Part shown: positions 1 through 9,281 of the stretch, piece by piece
Layout of the letters: each line of letters opens with the position of its first letter
How positions within the stretch are numbered: position 1 is the stretch's first letter
Source of the DNA: Cochliopodium minus
Taxonomy: Eukaryota; Discosea; Himatismenida; Cochliopodiidae
Direction: 5' to 3'
NCBI GenBank assembly: GCA_024220525.1
Contig: JAMYWO010000011.1
Location: 95,347-109,941, forward strand
Length of the DNA: 14,595 nucleotides
Made by a program: the position numbers and the translations under genes
The notes under the pieces: generated by a model
Told to the model about the DNA's origin: nothing
Databases searched by the model: none
What the model saw: the letters and a program-made list of their open reading frames with translations, nothing else

Positions 1-102
1 TAATATATTTAAAAAATAATAAATAAACATTAATAAATTAATGTTTGGTGTTAATGCAACTTTTTTAAATTGAAATCTTACAAATGTCTTTGAATCACTG
101 AA
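1..102. repeat. Perfect 102-bp duplicate of 2216-2317 inside tandem transporter genes
   Basis: Bases 1-102 equal bases 2216-2317 without a mismatch. The stretch covers about 80 bp of intron 3 and 21 bp of exon 3 of genes A and B. Identity stops abruptly at 103/2318 inside exon 3, after which the coding sequences differ at many sites. The duplicate may extend left of the window. Confidence 0.95.
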
Positions 103-585
103 TGATGCCAATGTGCATCCAATAGATATAACCACCGCAGAAATTAATAAACACGCCCTTGTCTTTATAAAATCCACCAAAAATCCAAATATAGGTCCTG
201 CAATCAGTATGGTGATTACAGAGATTGTATAGATCCTATTTAATTTCAATAATTGTTTTTCACACTTTATGGATGGGAAGGATAATTAAAAAGATTGATT
301 TAATCAAGAAAAATTTGGAATAATTTTTTTTTTTTACATTCTCCACTCCATCCTCCATGAAACAAAACTCATTAAACTGCCCCTCTTTCAAAAATACCAA
401 AAGAATTGCAGACCATCCAAAAATGATCCCACTTGTGAATAACAAGGTGATGATACTTGAAGAAACAGAGATTTTTGGAAAATTAAAAATAATTGGTTAA
501 TTCTTGATTGAATTCACCTATAAATCAAAAAGAACCATCTATGCATTATTTTATCTTTATCAAGTTGGAAAATTTTCAAAACCAT
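1..585 (-). CDS. SLC43-like MFS transporter, gene A (5' part, runs off left edge)
   Basis: N-terminal part of a 12-TM major facilitator transporter resembling the SLC43 (LAT3/LAT4/EEG1) amino-acid transporter family. The substrate cannot be read from sequence. Exons on the minus strand are 585-518, 455-338 and 264-82, and intron 3 (81 to 1) continues past the edge. The same three exon lengths (68, 118, 183 nt) recur in genes B and C. The protein begins MVLKIFQLDKDKIMHRW, carries the FGWSA segment in TM1 and a motif A (GFLVDFIKTR type, G-x3-D-x4-R) after TM2. The start is chosen because it matches that of B and C and follows a T/A-rich leader. Exons 4-8 lie outside the window. The end of exon 3 and all visible intron 3 are identical to gene B (1-102 = 2216-2317). 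MFS assignment is firm; SLC43 is likely. Confidence 0.85.
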
Positions 586-597
586 TTTTTTATTTTT

Positions 598-623
598 GAT
601 GGCGGAAATTAACGATGAAAGGA
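598..623 (-). promoter_or_regulatory. Conserved leader/promoter element upstream of gene A
   Basis: A 26-bp block beginning gatggcggaaattaacgatg on the plus strand lies 13 bp upstream of the gene A start codon and recurs at 2805-2830, 16 bp upstream of gene B. On the coding strand it contains TTTCCGCC. It is unusually GC-containing for this background. It is absent in front of gene C, where only a T/A-rich tract is seen. It could be 5' UTR or core promoter. The 586-805 spacer between A and B otherwise holds only AT-rich sequence. Confidence 0.5.
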
Positions 624-805
624 AAAAAATAAAAAAATCGGAAAAAACAAAAAAAAATCAATTATTGGACAATTTATCAAACACCAAAGATTATTAAAAA
701 AACAATAAAGCTAATGAGAGTATTTTAATGTGATATAAACCAATTTTCTTTCGATGAAAAATTGTACCTATTTTTAAGAATAAATATTTATTTACAGAAA
801 TTAGA

Positions 806-2789
806 TTAATTTTTTGGAGGGGGAGGAGTGCTCAAAACTTTTTTGAGGAAATAAAGGTAGGAGAAATTGAAAATGAAACAACCCATCTGCATGCAATTTA
901 CAAACAACCAATCTCCATGAAATTTGGTCACAGTTAGCTCAACGAAGAGATATTGAAAATAAGTAATTGCTGCACCGCAAATAGAAAATAAACCAAAGAT
1001 ACGGCCCATTTTGTTAAAACCAAAAACTTTTTTAAACAAAAAATAAAATAAAATAAAAAAAATTAAGAAATAAATAAAAAATAAATAAAAAATTAATGAA
1101 TTTGTAAATTAAAATAAAAAGTTTAGATTTTACTTTTGGGTATTGTACTGACTATCACAGAATAAAAGAAAGGTCTTGCACAACTGAAAATACAAAAGCT
1201 CACAATTTGAAAATATGGCCATTTGGGAATGAAAACGCAAATAGCCCAAATAACCAAGAGACATTGAGTGATCACCATTGAAAAGAAAATTCCCTTATTG
1301 TCTAAGAGATATCCAATAAGCGGACTTATTACAATGGATGCAGGCATGATGTATGAATAAATGATCACCAAGTTTTGCACATCATTTTCGTTTGTTGTCA
1401 AAAACTTCATTCTGAATTCAATGCTTCCCATGTACCTTTTTTATTCAATGTAAAAAAATAAACAAATGAAATAAAATAATTTAAGAAAAATTGTTTGTTG
1501 TTAAATTTTTAAAAAGTTTCTTTTACATATTTAACCACAACATTGTCTTTTTGTTGAAAGAAAAATAAATCTTTGAAATAAATGAAAACAAGAAAAATTA
1601 TTACGAGAACGAACAAAGTTTGTTGAATATACAAAAAAGGAACTTTAAAAACAGATTTAAAATCCAAGTGATCATATTGTCCGCTGTATTCAAGAGGAAC
1701 TTTTTTTATTAAAGACTCTTCTTCGTTGTTTTCATTGTTATTATCAACACTGTCTTTAGTTTCTTCCAAATCAATATCTGAAAAATTTCCTTTGTCTGTT
1801 GGAATAATTAATGCCCTTTTAAAAAAAAAATTAAAATAATTACTAAAATAAAATAAAATAATTAAAAATAATATTAAATTGAAAAATAAAACAAAAAAAT
1901 AAAAATAAAACAAAAAAAAATTTAAATAAAAAATAAAATAAAATTAAAAAAATTAATAAAATTTTCTTACATTATCAAAACAACGACTGGTATCACATTG
2001 TAAGACATAAAAAAAGATTTTAAAGACCAATTTGTGAAACTATTTATTGTTTGATATAAAATGAAAACAACAGAAGAAGAATCGAAAGCACCATTGAATC
2101 CTGATGTTGCTATTCCCTCTTTTCCTTTGAATATTTGAGTAAGTGGAAGTGTTGAAAAATAAACTCCCGATGCACCAAAAGATATACAACTAAATGCAGG
2201 AATCCAAGCATCCTATAATATATTTAAAAAATAATAAATAAACATTAATAAATTAATGTTTGGTGTTAATGCAACTTTTTTAAATTGAAATCTTACAAAT
2301 GTCTTTGAATCACTGAACGATGCTAATGTACAACCTATTGATAATACAACTGCGGATATGATATAACAAGCCCTGCTCTTTATATAATCCACCAAAAATC
2401 CAAATATAGGTCCTGCAATCAGAATGGTGATCACAGAGATTGTATAGATCCTATTTAATTTCAATAATTGTTTTTCACACTGTTAAATAAGTGAGATTTA
2501 ATCAAGAAAAATTAAATTTTGAATTTTCTTTTACATTCTCCACTCCATCCTCCATGAAACAAAACTCGTTGTATTGCCCTTCTTTCAAAAATACCAAAAG
2601 AATTGCAGACCATCCATATAAAATACCACTTGTGAATAACAAGGTGATGATACTTGAAGAAACAGTTTTTTATAAAATTGAAAATGATTGGTAAATTCAT
2701 TAAATTCTTGATTGAATTTACCTATAGATCAAAAAGAACCATCTATGCATTATTTTATCTTTATCAAGTTGGAACATTTTCAACACCAT
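806..2789 (-). CDS. SLC43-like MFS transporter, gene B (complete)
   Basis: Complete 462-aa membrane transporter of the major facilitator superfamily, closest in pattern to SLC43 amino-acid transporters. Minus-strand exons: 2789-2722, 2652-2535, 2479-2297, 2212-1971, 1815-1605, 1570-1527, 1435-1134, 1026-806. All phases agree and introns are GT-AG. TM1 carries YGWSA (about residues 35-39). Motif A, GFLVDYIKSR, lies at 89-98 after TM2, and its second-half counterpart GYLLDNKG at 330-337. A hydrophilic, Asp/Glu/Asn-rich loop (about 206-255) separates the two six-helix halves. The C-terminus ends STPPPPKN and is shared with gene D. Exon 6 is 44 nt; splicing it in restores the frame between the halves and gives LWLNMYMGSIEF. 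The promoter must fit in the 95 bp between the start and the RRF stop. MFS is certain, the SLC43 family likely, the substrate unknown. Confidence 0.88.
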
Positions 2790-2804
2790 TTTTTTTATTT
2801 TTTT

Positions 2805-2830
2805 GATGGCGGAAATTAACGATGAAAGGA
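2805..2830 (-). promoter_or_regulatory. Conserved leader/promoter element upstream of gene B
   Basis: Second copy of the 26-bp block described at 598-623, here 16 bp upstream of the gene B start codon and only 55 bp from the stop codon of the upstream RRF gene. Conservation of this block between A and B, while the remaining upstream sequences differ, suggests recent duplication or a functional leader or promoter element. Confidence 0.5.
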
Positions 2831-2884
2831 AAAAAAAAATGAAAAAAAAGAAATCTTTTGGACAAGTTTTTGAGAACATTTAAT

Positions 2885-3939
2885 TTATTTGAGAATATCT
2901 TTCTCCTTGGTTTGTTGGAGAGTATCGATCTGTTTGATGTGACCATCCAAAATGGTCTGCAATTTCTTCTCAGACTGCTTCTCGATATCCTCAGGCAACT
3001 TCTCCTTCTTCAAAGACTTCATGACAGTTTGCCTCAAGTTCCTAGAAGAGATTTTGCCTTGTTCAGAGATTTTAGCAAGTTGTTTAACAAGTTTTTGTCT
3101 TATTTCATTAGAGATCTTTGGTATCGGTACTTTAATTTGGTTGTTTTCTGTTTGTGGGATGAAACCTAGATCTGAGGAGGTGATTGCTTGTGAGATCAGT
3201 TTGAGATGTGCTTCGTCATAGACGTTAACAATCAACATCTGGGGATTGGCCACTGATACTTGTGCTAATTGTTGTACTGTGGTGTTTGATCCATCCACTT
3301 TAACTTGTAATTTGTTCAAAAGATCTAATTATATTTTTTTTTGGTTGAATAAAGATTAAGTCAAAAAAATAATAAAATCATTATTCGATTGAATGTTTTG
3401 GATATGATATCAATTAAAGTGATTCGAATGTTTATAAAAGTATAAGAGTTTGTATCTCTTATCATCTTAATCAAATTCTTTCAAGATTTAAAATTTTTCT
3501 TTTTTTTACCTGGTGATGCTTTTCCTGTTTGTACTGATGACATTTCATTTTTTACATGATTGAGAGAATCTTCCAATTTCTTTTCAAAACTTGAATAAAA
3601 TGCTTGGATATCGAAATCAGAATCTCCTTCATCTTCGCTCTCTTCTTTATTTTTATTTTTTCCTCCTTTTCCCTTTGCATATCTTAATATTTTGATATTT
3701 TGATTCATTACCCCATTATTATGAAATATAGTTGAGAAATGATTATATGAATTGGAATTCTTGATAGCTGATACATTTATTTTGTTTTTAAAGTTTAATG
3801 ATTGGTTGAATATTTTGGTTATTGGAATAAATCCCTTTTATATTTAAAAAGCATTAAATATTATAGAAATAGCAGTTATATCATCAAGTACCAATTTTCT
3901 ATGTGATTTATTGTTGAAAGAGAGTTTGAAGGTCTTCAT
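2885..3939 (-). CDS. Mitochondrial ribosome recycling factor
   Basis: Ribosome recycling factor family: with EF-G it splits the post-termination ribosome. Exons on the minus strand: 3939-3892, 3834-3510, 3324-2885, introns of 57 and 185 nt, giving 270 aa. The first exon (MKTFKLSFNNKSHRKL) and the start of exon 2 are basic, Ser/Asn-rich and free of acidic residues, like a mitochondrial presequence. An acidic stretch (EESEDEGDSDFD) follows, then the RRF domain from about residue 88 to the end. Family hallmarks are GKASPDLLNKL (GRASP-type, with Lys for the usual Arg), QLAQVSV, AITSSDLGFIPQ, and the SRNLRQ segment holding the conserved arginines. The downstream M at 3708 could start a shorter form, but the upstream exon gives a clean splice and a targeting-like N-terminus. 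The gene lies 63 bp from the CBS gene stop on the same strand. Organelle assignment is inferred. Confidence 0.9.
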
Positions 3940-4002
3940 TTTTATTTATTTTCAATAAAAAAAATTTTATTTATCGTTAAAAAAATTGCTAGAAAGAAAA
4001 GA

Positions 4003-5093
4003 TCAATCATGATCCATTGGAATTTTGGATAATAGATCAGTTAAAGTAATGATAGAAATAGGTTTCATAGTTTCAGGTTTGACAACAAATATGCTATGGA
4101 CTCTTCTCTCAGAAAATCTTTTGATGAGAGTTTTGAATGGAGTAGAATCAATCACCCAAACAACATCACTTCTATGTTGATTATCATTCTTTCTGATTTG
4201 ATGTATATAATTTTTGGCGCTATTCAATAGACCATAGAAGTTGAAATGTCTGATACCCTTCAAATCGGATGAAGAGAAATTACCAACAAGAGATCCATCA
4301 TTGTCTACGACACCAACACCAGAAAGATTATTCTCTTTAAGCTTAAAAAAAGCATCGATAGCCTTCTCATCTTGGTTGATGGTGACGACATCTTTATTTC
4401 CCAAATCTAATTCTTTGATAGTTTTATTGGATAGATCTCCCAATTTCGATTCTGTGTCTATAGCAAGCCATGATACAACATCACTTTGTGAAAATATTGT
4501 TCTGTTTCCTTTATCATCTTTAATCACCACTCTATGCAATCCCAATGCGAATACTTCGCATACATACCATAATGATTTGCTATCTTCTACTTCATATAGA
4601 GGATCTTTTTTTGATTTGTTTATCATTTTCGATTCCAAAATGCTCTTTAAATGGAATTCGTTGGATCTTTTGATCATTATCTCAAAATCATCAGTGGAAA
4701 GATTATCAGATGGTGGGGTAACTCTTGATTCTAAGTTTTTTTTTTTTTTTTTTATTTGTGGAAATCTCATATAATTTCTCTGAATATTGAAAAAATAATT
4801 TTACCCATTTTTTTGACACATGATTCTATCAAATAGATGATCAAATCAAGGTAATCTATCAATCCCAATAGTTTCTTTTCTTCATTATCAAATACTGCAA
4901 TTGAATGTATTTGATTGTCATCCAGTTTCCTTTTATTTTTTGCAAAGTTTAAAAAAGCCAACTTTTAAAAATAAAGTAAGGAAAAGTTTTACCCTAAGCA
5001 GCTTCCTACTGTATCTGATTCTTTTTGATATATAAGATCTCTCACTTTTCTAGATTTTAATATCTCTTGAATTAATACTGTTGATGTTCTCAT
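4003..5093 (-). CDS. Four-CBS-domain protein (AMPK-gamma / PV42-like)
   Basis: A 317-aa protein made almost entirely of four CBS domains, i.e. two Bateman modules that bind adenine nucleotides in AMPK gamma and related proteins. Minus-strand exons: 5093-4993, 4929-4805, 4730-4003; introns of 63 and 74 nt. CBS1 spans about residues 16-72 (VRDLIYQKES... IHSIAVFD... GLIDYLDLI). CBS2 is about 118-165 (LGLHRVVIKD... IFSQSDVVSWL). CBS3 is about 175-235 (GVGVVDNDGSLVGNFSSSDL). CBS4 is about 265-315 (VHSIFVVK... ITLTDLLSKI). The LVGNFSSSDLKG segment recalls plant PV42/KING1-type gamma-like proteins. No kinase or transporter domain is attached, so it is probably a regulatory subunit. The frame across intron 1 requires acceptor AATAAAAG at 4930, not the nearer TTAAAAG, which would give a stop. 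The stop is TGA. The gene is divergent from TilS. Confidence 0.85.
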
Positions 5094-5347
5094 TTAATTT
5101 GTTTGTTAGTTTGAAAATGCCTTTTTTTTTTTAATTCTTTTTGGTTTTTTTTGAATTTTGAATATTTTTTTATTATTTGAATCTAATTTAAATTTTATTC
5201 AAATTTCAAATGTATTTCTTTCTTATCTTAAGATCATCTAATTTGCTTCTTTTTGTTTTGAAAGTTTCCTTGTTTGAAATAGTTTCAACAATAAATTTTA
5301 TTTTTTTCTTTACTTGTTGTGAAGAAAATAAAAAAAAATAGTGTATA
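5094..5347. promoter_or_regulatory. Divergent intergenic region between CBS gene and tilS
   Basis: A 254-bp AT-rich spacer between two start codons facing away from each other, so it must hold both promoters. T-runs near 5123-5170 and A-runs near 5330 are the only structure seen. No distinct motif can be named. Confidence 0.5.
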
Positions 5348-7190
5348 ATGAAAATATTTTCATCATACAATAAAATATTCAAGAAAAAATTTTCCAATGG
5401 CATCAGAAATATGTCAATACTCAAAAAATTCTCAGATGAAATGAAAAGATTAAATATATCTCCCAACCAAAGATCATTCAGTAAAAATAAAAATAATTTT
5501 ATCACAAAATTTATGAACAGTTTATAAATTAACAGAATAATTAATTAATAGCATTGGCTATATCTGGTGGCAGTGATTCAATGGCAATGGCATCATTGAT
5601 GAAAAAATGGACACAAAATTACGATACGAAATTATATGCGGTTATCATAGATCACAAGTTGAGGGAAGAAAGTACAAAAGAAGCAGAACAAGTGGTAAAA
5701 AATTTGGAAGAAATAGGTAAAAAAAAAAATAACAAAAAAAAAGACTCAAAACTTTTCAAACACACCAAACCCATATAAATAAAAATTGAAGTTTTTTAAA
5801 AAAAAAAACACACGAAGAAAAATAAATGAATTTAGAGTAACTGAAAAAATGATTTTAGGGAAAATGTACAAGACAAATCTCAAAAATTTTAAGAAATAAA
5901 TTTAATATCCATTTCTCTAAATTTTTTTAATTGTAATCAGTTTGATTCACAAGAAATTATTAAAAACAATTTAAAAGTTAAAAAAATAAAATGCCACACA
6001 ATTCAAAATTTTCCTGATGAAAATCTTTATTTTTTTATTTCTTTTCAAGGGATTAAAGAGAGTTCTATCGAAACAATACATTGGAAAACTGGAAAGCCGA
6101 AAACAGAAATACAAGAAAAATCGAGGATACAAAGATACGAAATTCTTTATAATTTAGCAAAGGGAAACATGTCTCATTATATCCTCACTGCTCATCATTT
6201 GGATGACAACATAGAAACTTTTTTACTGAGAATATCCAGAGCTTCTGGGTTTCAGGGTCTCAGGGGTATTGACAATGTTTGTAAGCTTAAGGATTTGGAT
6301 TTGGTGAGGCCTCTCTTGAAATTTTCTAAGGATGAGTTGTCTAAATATCTTGATGACGAAAAAATAAATGTAAGAATAAATAAAAAAAAAAAATAAAATG
6401 AAAAAAATAAAAAATAAAAAATAAAAAATAAGAAATAAAAAATTTGAAATTTGAAATAAAAAATAAAAAATAAAAAATAAAATATTAATTAATAAAAAAA
6501 TGAAATTAATAAATTTGAAATAAAAATTTAAAAATAAAATAAAAAATAAAAAATAAAAGATAAAAAATACCTTTAAAAAATAAAAATGAAAAATGAAAAA
6601 TAAAAATAAATAAATAAAATCAAAAGAAAAAAATGAAAAATCCAAGGAAAAAATAAAAAATAAATAAAAAATGAAAAATAAAAAATAAAAATTTTTTAAA
6701 AATAAAAATTTTTAGTTTGTTGTTGATCCTTCAAATTTTACTGACAAATATACTCGTAATGTTATACGTTCTAATTTGTTGAAAGTAATCGATGAAAATA
6801 AAACAGACACTAAAAACTTTGATTCTCCCCAAGGAAAACTCAACAAAAACTTGCTTTTACATGTCATGGGTTTTATCAGCAACACTCACAACAAAGTCAA
6901 CGAAGAATCTAAACAATTAGAAAAAGGGATTGTAAAATTTTATTCTGGAAGTGGTACAGTCGCTATTTTAAAAGAAAAATTTTTAGATTTAAAAACTATT
7001 CATGGAGCAAAGTAATTTTTCTTTTATTCTTTCTTTTTGTCTATAAATTTTTAATATTTTTTTTTATTTTTATTTTTTTATTTTTTTTTATTTTTTATTT
7101 TTTTATTTTTTATTTTTTATTTTTATTTTTTTTATTTTGATGTATTTTTATTTTTTGATTTTTTTATTTTTTATTTTTTATTTTTTATTT

Positions 7191-7226
<36 letters not shown>

Positions 7227-8005
7227 AGATGTATTTTTATTTTTAATTTAAATTCATTTTATTAAATTTTAATTTATTTTTATCAGAATTCTTGCCAATG
7301 CATCCACAAGAGTAACAAATTCAAAAATGGTCAATCTGAGCAAAAAGTACTACGAAATATACAACAGTTTCCAGAAGAACTACACCAAGAACACCACCTA
7401 CTCCAAATGCATCTTCGTACACAAGGCAAGACACATTTTTGTGGTGAGAGAGTCCACTCCAGATCTTCTGAATCCATGTCCCTTCATTTGGGATGAAACA
7501 AACAAAATATATAAATGCATTTGGGATGACAGGTTTTTTTATTTTTTTCTTTAAATTTAACTTTAGTTTGTTGAATTGAAAATTAAGTTTTTTTTTATTT
7601 TTTTTTTTTTAAAAGATTCTTATTTCATTTTTGATATTTTAAATGATTCATTTTTGTTTAAATAAAAATTTTTAATTATTTATTTCTTTATTATCTGCAA
7701 TTTTTTTTTTGATTTTTTTTCAAAGATTCTTGGTCACAATGTCAAAAGAAGCAAGAGAAGTTGAAAAAAAAGAAGGCAAAATTTTCACGGTAAGATCTTT
7801 GTCACGTTTAGAATTTGACAAACTCAGATCTTTCAAACTGAAACTCAACATCAACCGCTACTTGTTCTTCTCCTCTGACATTTATCTCACCATGTCGATT
7901 CCTGTCATCTTCTTGGACTCCCAAATTGTCTCCATCCCTTTCTTTGAGTTGAACACCAAGCCTGAAATAGTCATACAATCAACTCATTTATATTATTCTT
8001 ATTAA
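5348..8005 (+). CDS. tilS: tRNA(Ile)-lysidine synthase (TilS), probably mitochondrial
   Basis: TilS uses ATP to join lysine to C34 of tRNA-Ile(CAU), changing its identity from Met to Ile. Six exons: 5348-5480, 5552-5716, 6050-6369, 6716-7011, 7287-7532, 7726-8005; 479 aa. Residues 1-44 are basic, Ser/Asn-rich and nearly free of acids until 30, like a mitochondrial presequence. The PP-loop SGGSDSMA starts at residue 49. VIIDHKLREES follows, then SRIQRYEIL and HHLDDNIETFLLRISRASG (from 148), GFQGLRGI, and VVDPSNFTDKYTRNVIR (from 208), all TilS hallmarks. The C-terminal part (FLVTMSKEARE... IPVIFLDSQIVSIPF) resembles the bacterial TilS C-terminal domain. Exon 1 is needed because the first ATG in exon 2 lies after the PP-loop; donor GTAAAAA at 5481 gives a 71-nt intron in phase. 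Introns 2-5 are larger (193-346 nt). The family call is firm; the organelle is inferred. Confidence 0.93.
5717..6049 (+). other. tilS intron 2 (333 nt)
   Basis: Donor GTAAAA at 5717 and acceptor TTTTCAAG ending at 6049. A partly open stretch (about 5892-6049) is in frame with exon 3, but the TilS alignment runs straight from the exon 2 end (NLEEIG) to exon 3 (IKESSIETIHW). It is therefore treated as intron. Confidence 0.75.
6370..6715 (+). repeat. A-rich low-complexity intron 3 of tilS
   Basis: A 346-nt intron from GTAAGA to TTTTTAG made mainly of imperfect tandem AAAAAAT/AAAAT units on the plus strand. It contains no supported gene. A long open frame on the opposite strand here is only the Phe/Leu/Ile-rich translation of the repeat. 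Confidence 0.85.
7012..7286 (+). repeat. T-rich low-complexity intron 4 of tilS
   Basis: A 275-nt intron from GTAATT to TTATCAG built of tandem ATTTTTT and ATTTTT units, with the cleanest array at about 7165-7215. Its repeat is the reverse complement of the repeat in intron 3, so the two introns around exon 4 could pair in the transcript. Confidence 0.85.
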
Positions 8006-8166
8006 AAAACAAAATTTTTCAAAATTGTTGTTTGATAAAAATCTTTTTTTTATTTAATTTAATTAATTTTTAATTTTAAAAGGAAATTTCAAAAAAGATT
8101 TTAAACAAATTGAATTATAACTGGTTTTTTTTTCTTCTTCTTTTGTTGTTTCTCTTTATCTCACTT

Positions 8167-9281
8167 TTAGTTCTGCACTCTCTTGATCAAGGCTCTCCTT
8201 TCTGTCAAGAAGCGGAAAGGGCGGGGAGAAGTCAATCTGGGAAGATGTTGATTGAGATGCTGTTGATTATGATTGGAAGATGAATTGTTTTGGAGATTCT
8301 CCTTGTTTATGTTTTGGATGTTGAATTTGTTAGGTTGAATTTTTTGTTTGTTAGAATTTTCCTTTTCATTTTCCATTTGTATGAATTTGTTAGTAGTTTT
8401 GAATTGAGATATTTTCTCCTTATGTTCATTTACAACTTTGGCTATTTTGGGAAGATTATTAATATCTTGTTTGGGAGGAATTTTATTGACAGCCACTTGC
8501 TTATGTTGATGGGAAGATAGTTTATCTTTCGTTGATGGAGCAGGATATGGATTGGGCTTTATGGGTGCCAAAATTTGCCTATTGTGAGATCTCTTCTCCC
8601 TGCTTTCCCTCCTTCTTTTCACCTCTTCCAGTATCCTGTTCTTAGATGTGCTATTCCTTTCTTTTGGTTGTTTATTATTGTTTGATATATTGTTATTCAC
8701 TGCCACCGTGGATACCTTTAAAAGATTGGGTTTTGGGAGATTAGCTATCACTTTGTTTTGTTGTTGTATAGGTACTCTCTTGATGATTCCTTCATTTTTA
8801 TCTTTTGTTATATATTGTAATGATTGAATGGTGTGTTTATTTGAGGTTATTGTTGGTATTTCTACATTTTTCTTTTCATCTAAAAATATAAATGTTTGAA
8901 TTTTATTCAGTTAAAATATAAAATTTATTTTTTATATTTTTCACCTTTGACGTTATTATTCAATTTAATAATCTTTTTATTTCTTTCTTCAAAATGTTTT
9001 TCTGCTGTTTTTGTATCAATTATGGTTCTCTTTGGCCTATAACTTTGTCTTGAGATGGATTTTTTTGTATTTGATTTGCTAGTTTCTCTGTTATTATTGT
9101 TATTGTTGTATTTGTCATATAAATTGCTTTTTCTGTTGTTGATTGGCGATATTTGATCGAACCATCTGTCGATAAATTTATCACTTGATCTATCCCCCTT
9201 GGTGAAATCATAATATTGAGGTGCATTGAACTCATAGTTTTCATCTATGCTTATGTTAGTTCTCTCAAAAGATTTCTCCAT
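8167..9281 (-). CDS. TPX2-like spindle assembly / Aurora-kinase activator
   Basis: A 349-aa, basic, Asn/Lys-rich protein resembling TPX2, which binds microtubules and activates Aurora A at spindle poles. Exons on the minus strand: 9281-8945 and 8879-8167; intron of 65 nt. Near the N-terminus, YEFNAPQYYDF (residues 16-26) and IDRWFDQ (37-43) match the Aurora-binding region of animal TPX2, where Tyr-x-Tyr-x-Ala-Pro-x-x-Phe is followed about 20 residues later by a Trp-Phe pair. At the very C-terminus SPRPFRFLTERRALIKR matches the PF-x-F-x-TE-x-R motif of TPX2 repeats. Between them are a poly-Asn run, basic clusters (EEVKRRRESREKR), and a low-complexity Gln/Asn region. It is about half the length of vertebrate TPX2. 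It converges on tilS and diverges from the peptidase gene. It is unlikely to be a chance Asn-rich protein, because both end motifs fit and lie in the right order. Confidence 0.72.

Noticed and set aside
2858-3221. Two overlapping plus-strand open frames
   Set aside because: Both are antisense to the RRF domain exon and have no family features.
4003-4005. Reassigned stop codons, suggested by very high AT content
   Set aside because: TGA ends the CBS gene and TAA ends the others at the expected family lengths. No in-frame stop is needed inside any modelled exon.
4241-4774. Plus-strand open frame of about 177 codons
   Set aside because: It is antisense to the CBS-domain exon 3, with no recognisable domain. 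The CBS reading has four matching domains and proper splice sites.
5520-5551. A 32-nt intron joining tilS exons 1 and 2
   Set aside because: The GTTTAT donor is weak and the intron would be much shorter than others here. Donor GTAAAAA at 5481 gives the same phase with a 71-nt intron and a better N-terminus.
5892-6049. Open stretch in tilS intron 2, in frame with exon 3 and ending FFISFQ before GIKESS
   Set aside because: The TilS pattern continues directly from exon 2 (NLEEIG) into exon 3 (IKESSIETIHW). No acceptor lies at its left end with a proper fit, and the insert would add about 50 residues in the catalytic core.
6223-6645. Phe/Ile-rich open frame of about 140 codons on the minus strand
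   Set aside because: It is the translation of the A-rich repeat of tilS intron 3 plus the antisense of exon 3.
7970-8120. Alternative last tilS intron and exon (donor-like GTCATA at 7970, acceptor AAAAG at 8082)
   Set aside because: The donor is poor, and the continued frame would run into sequence antisense to the TPX2-like gene. The simple stop at 8003-8005 is preferred.
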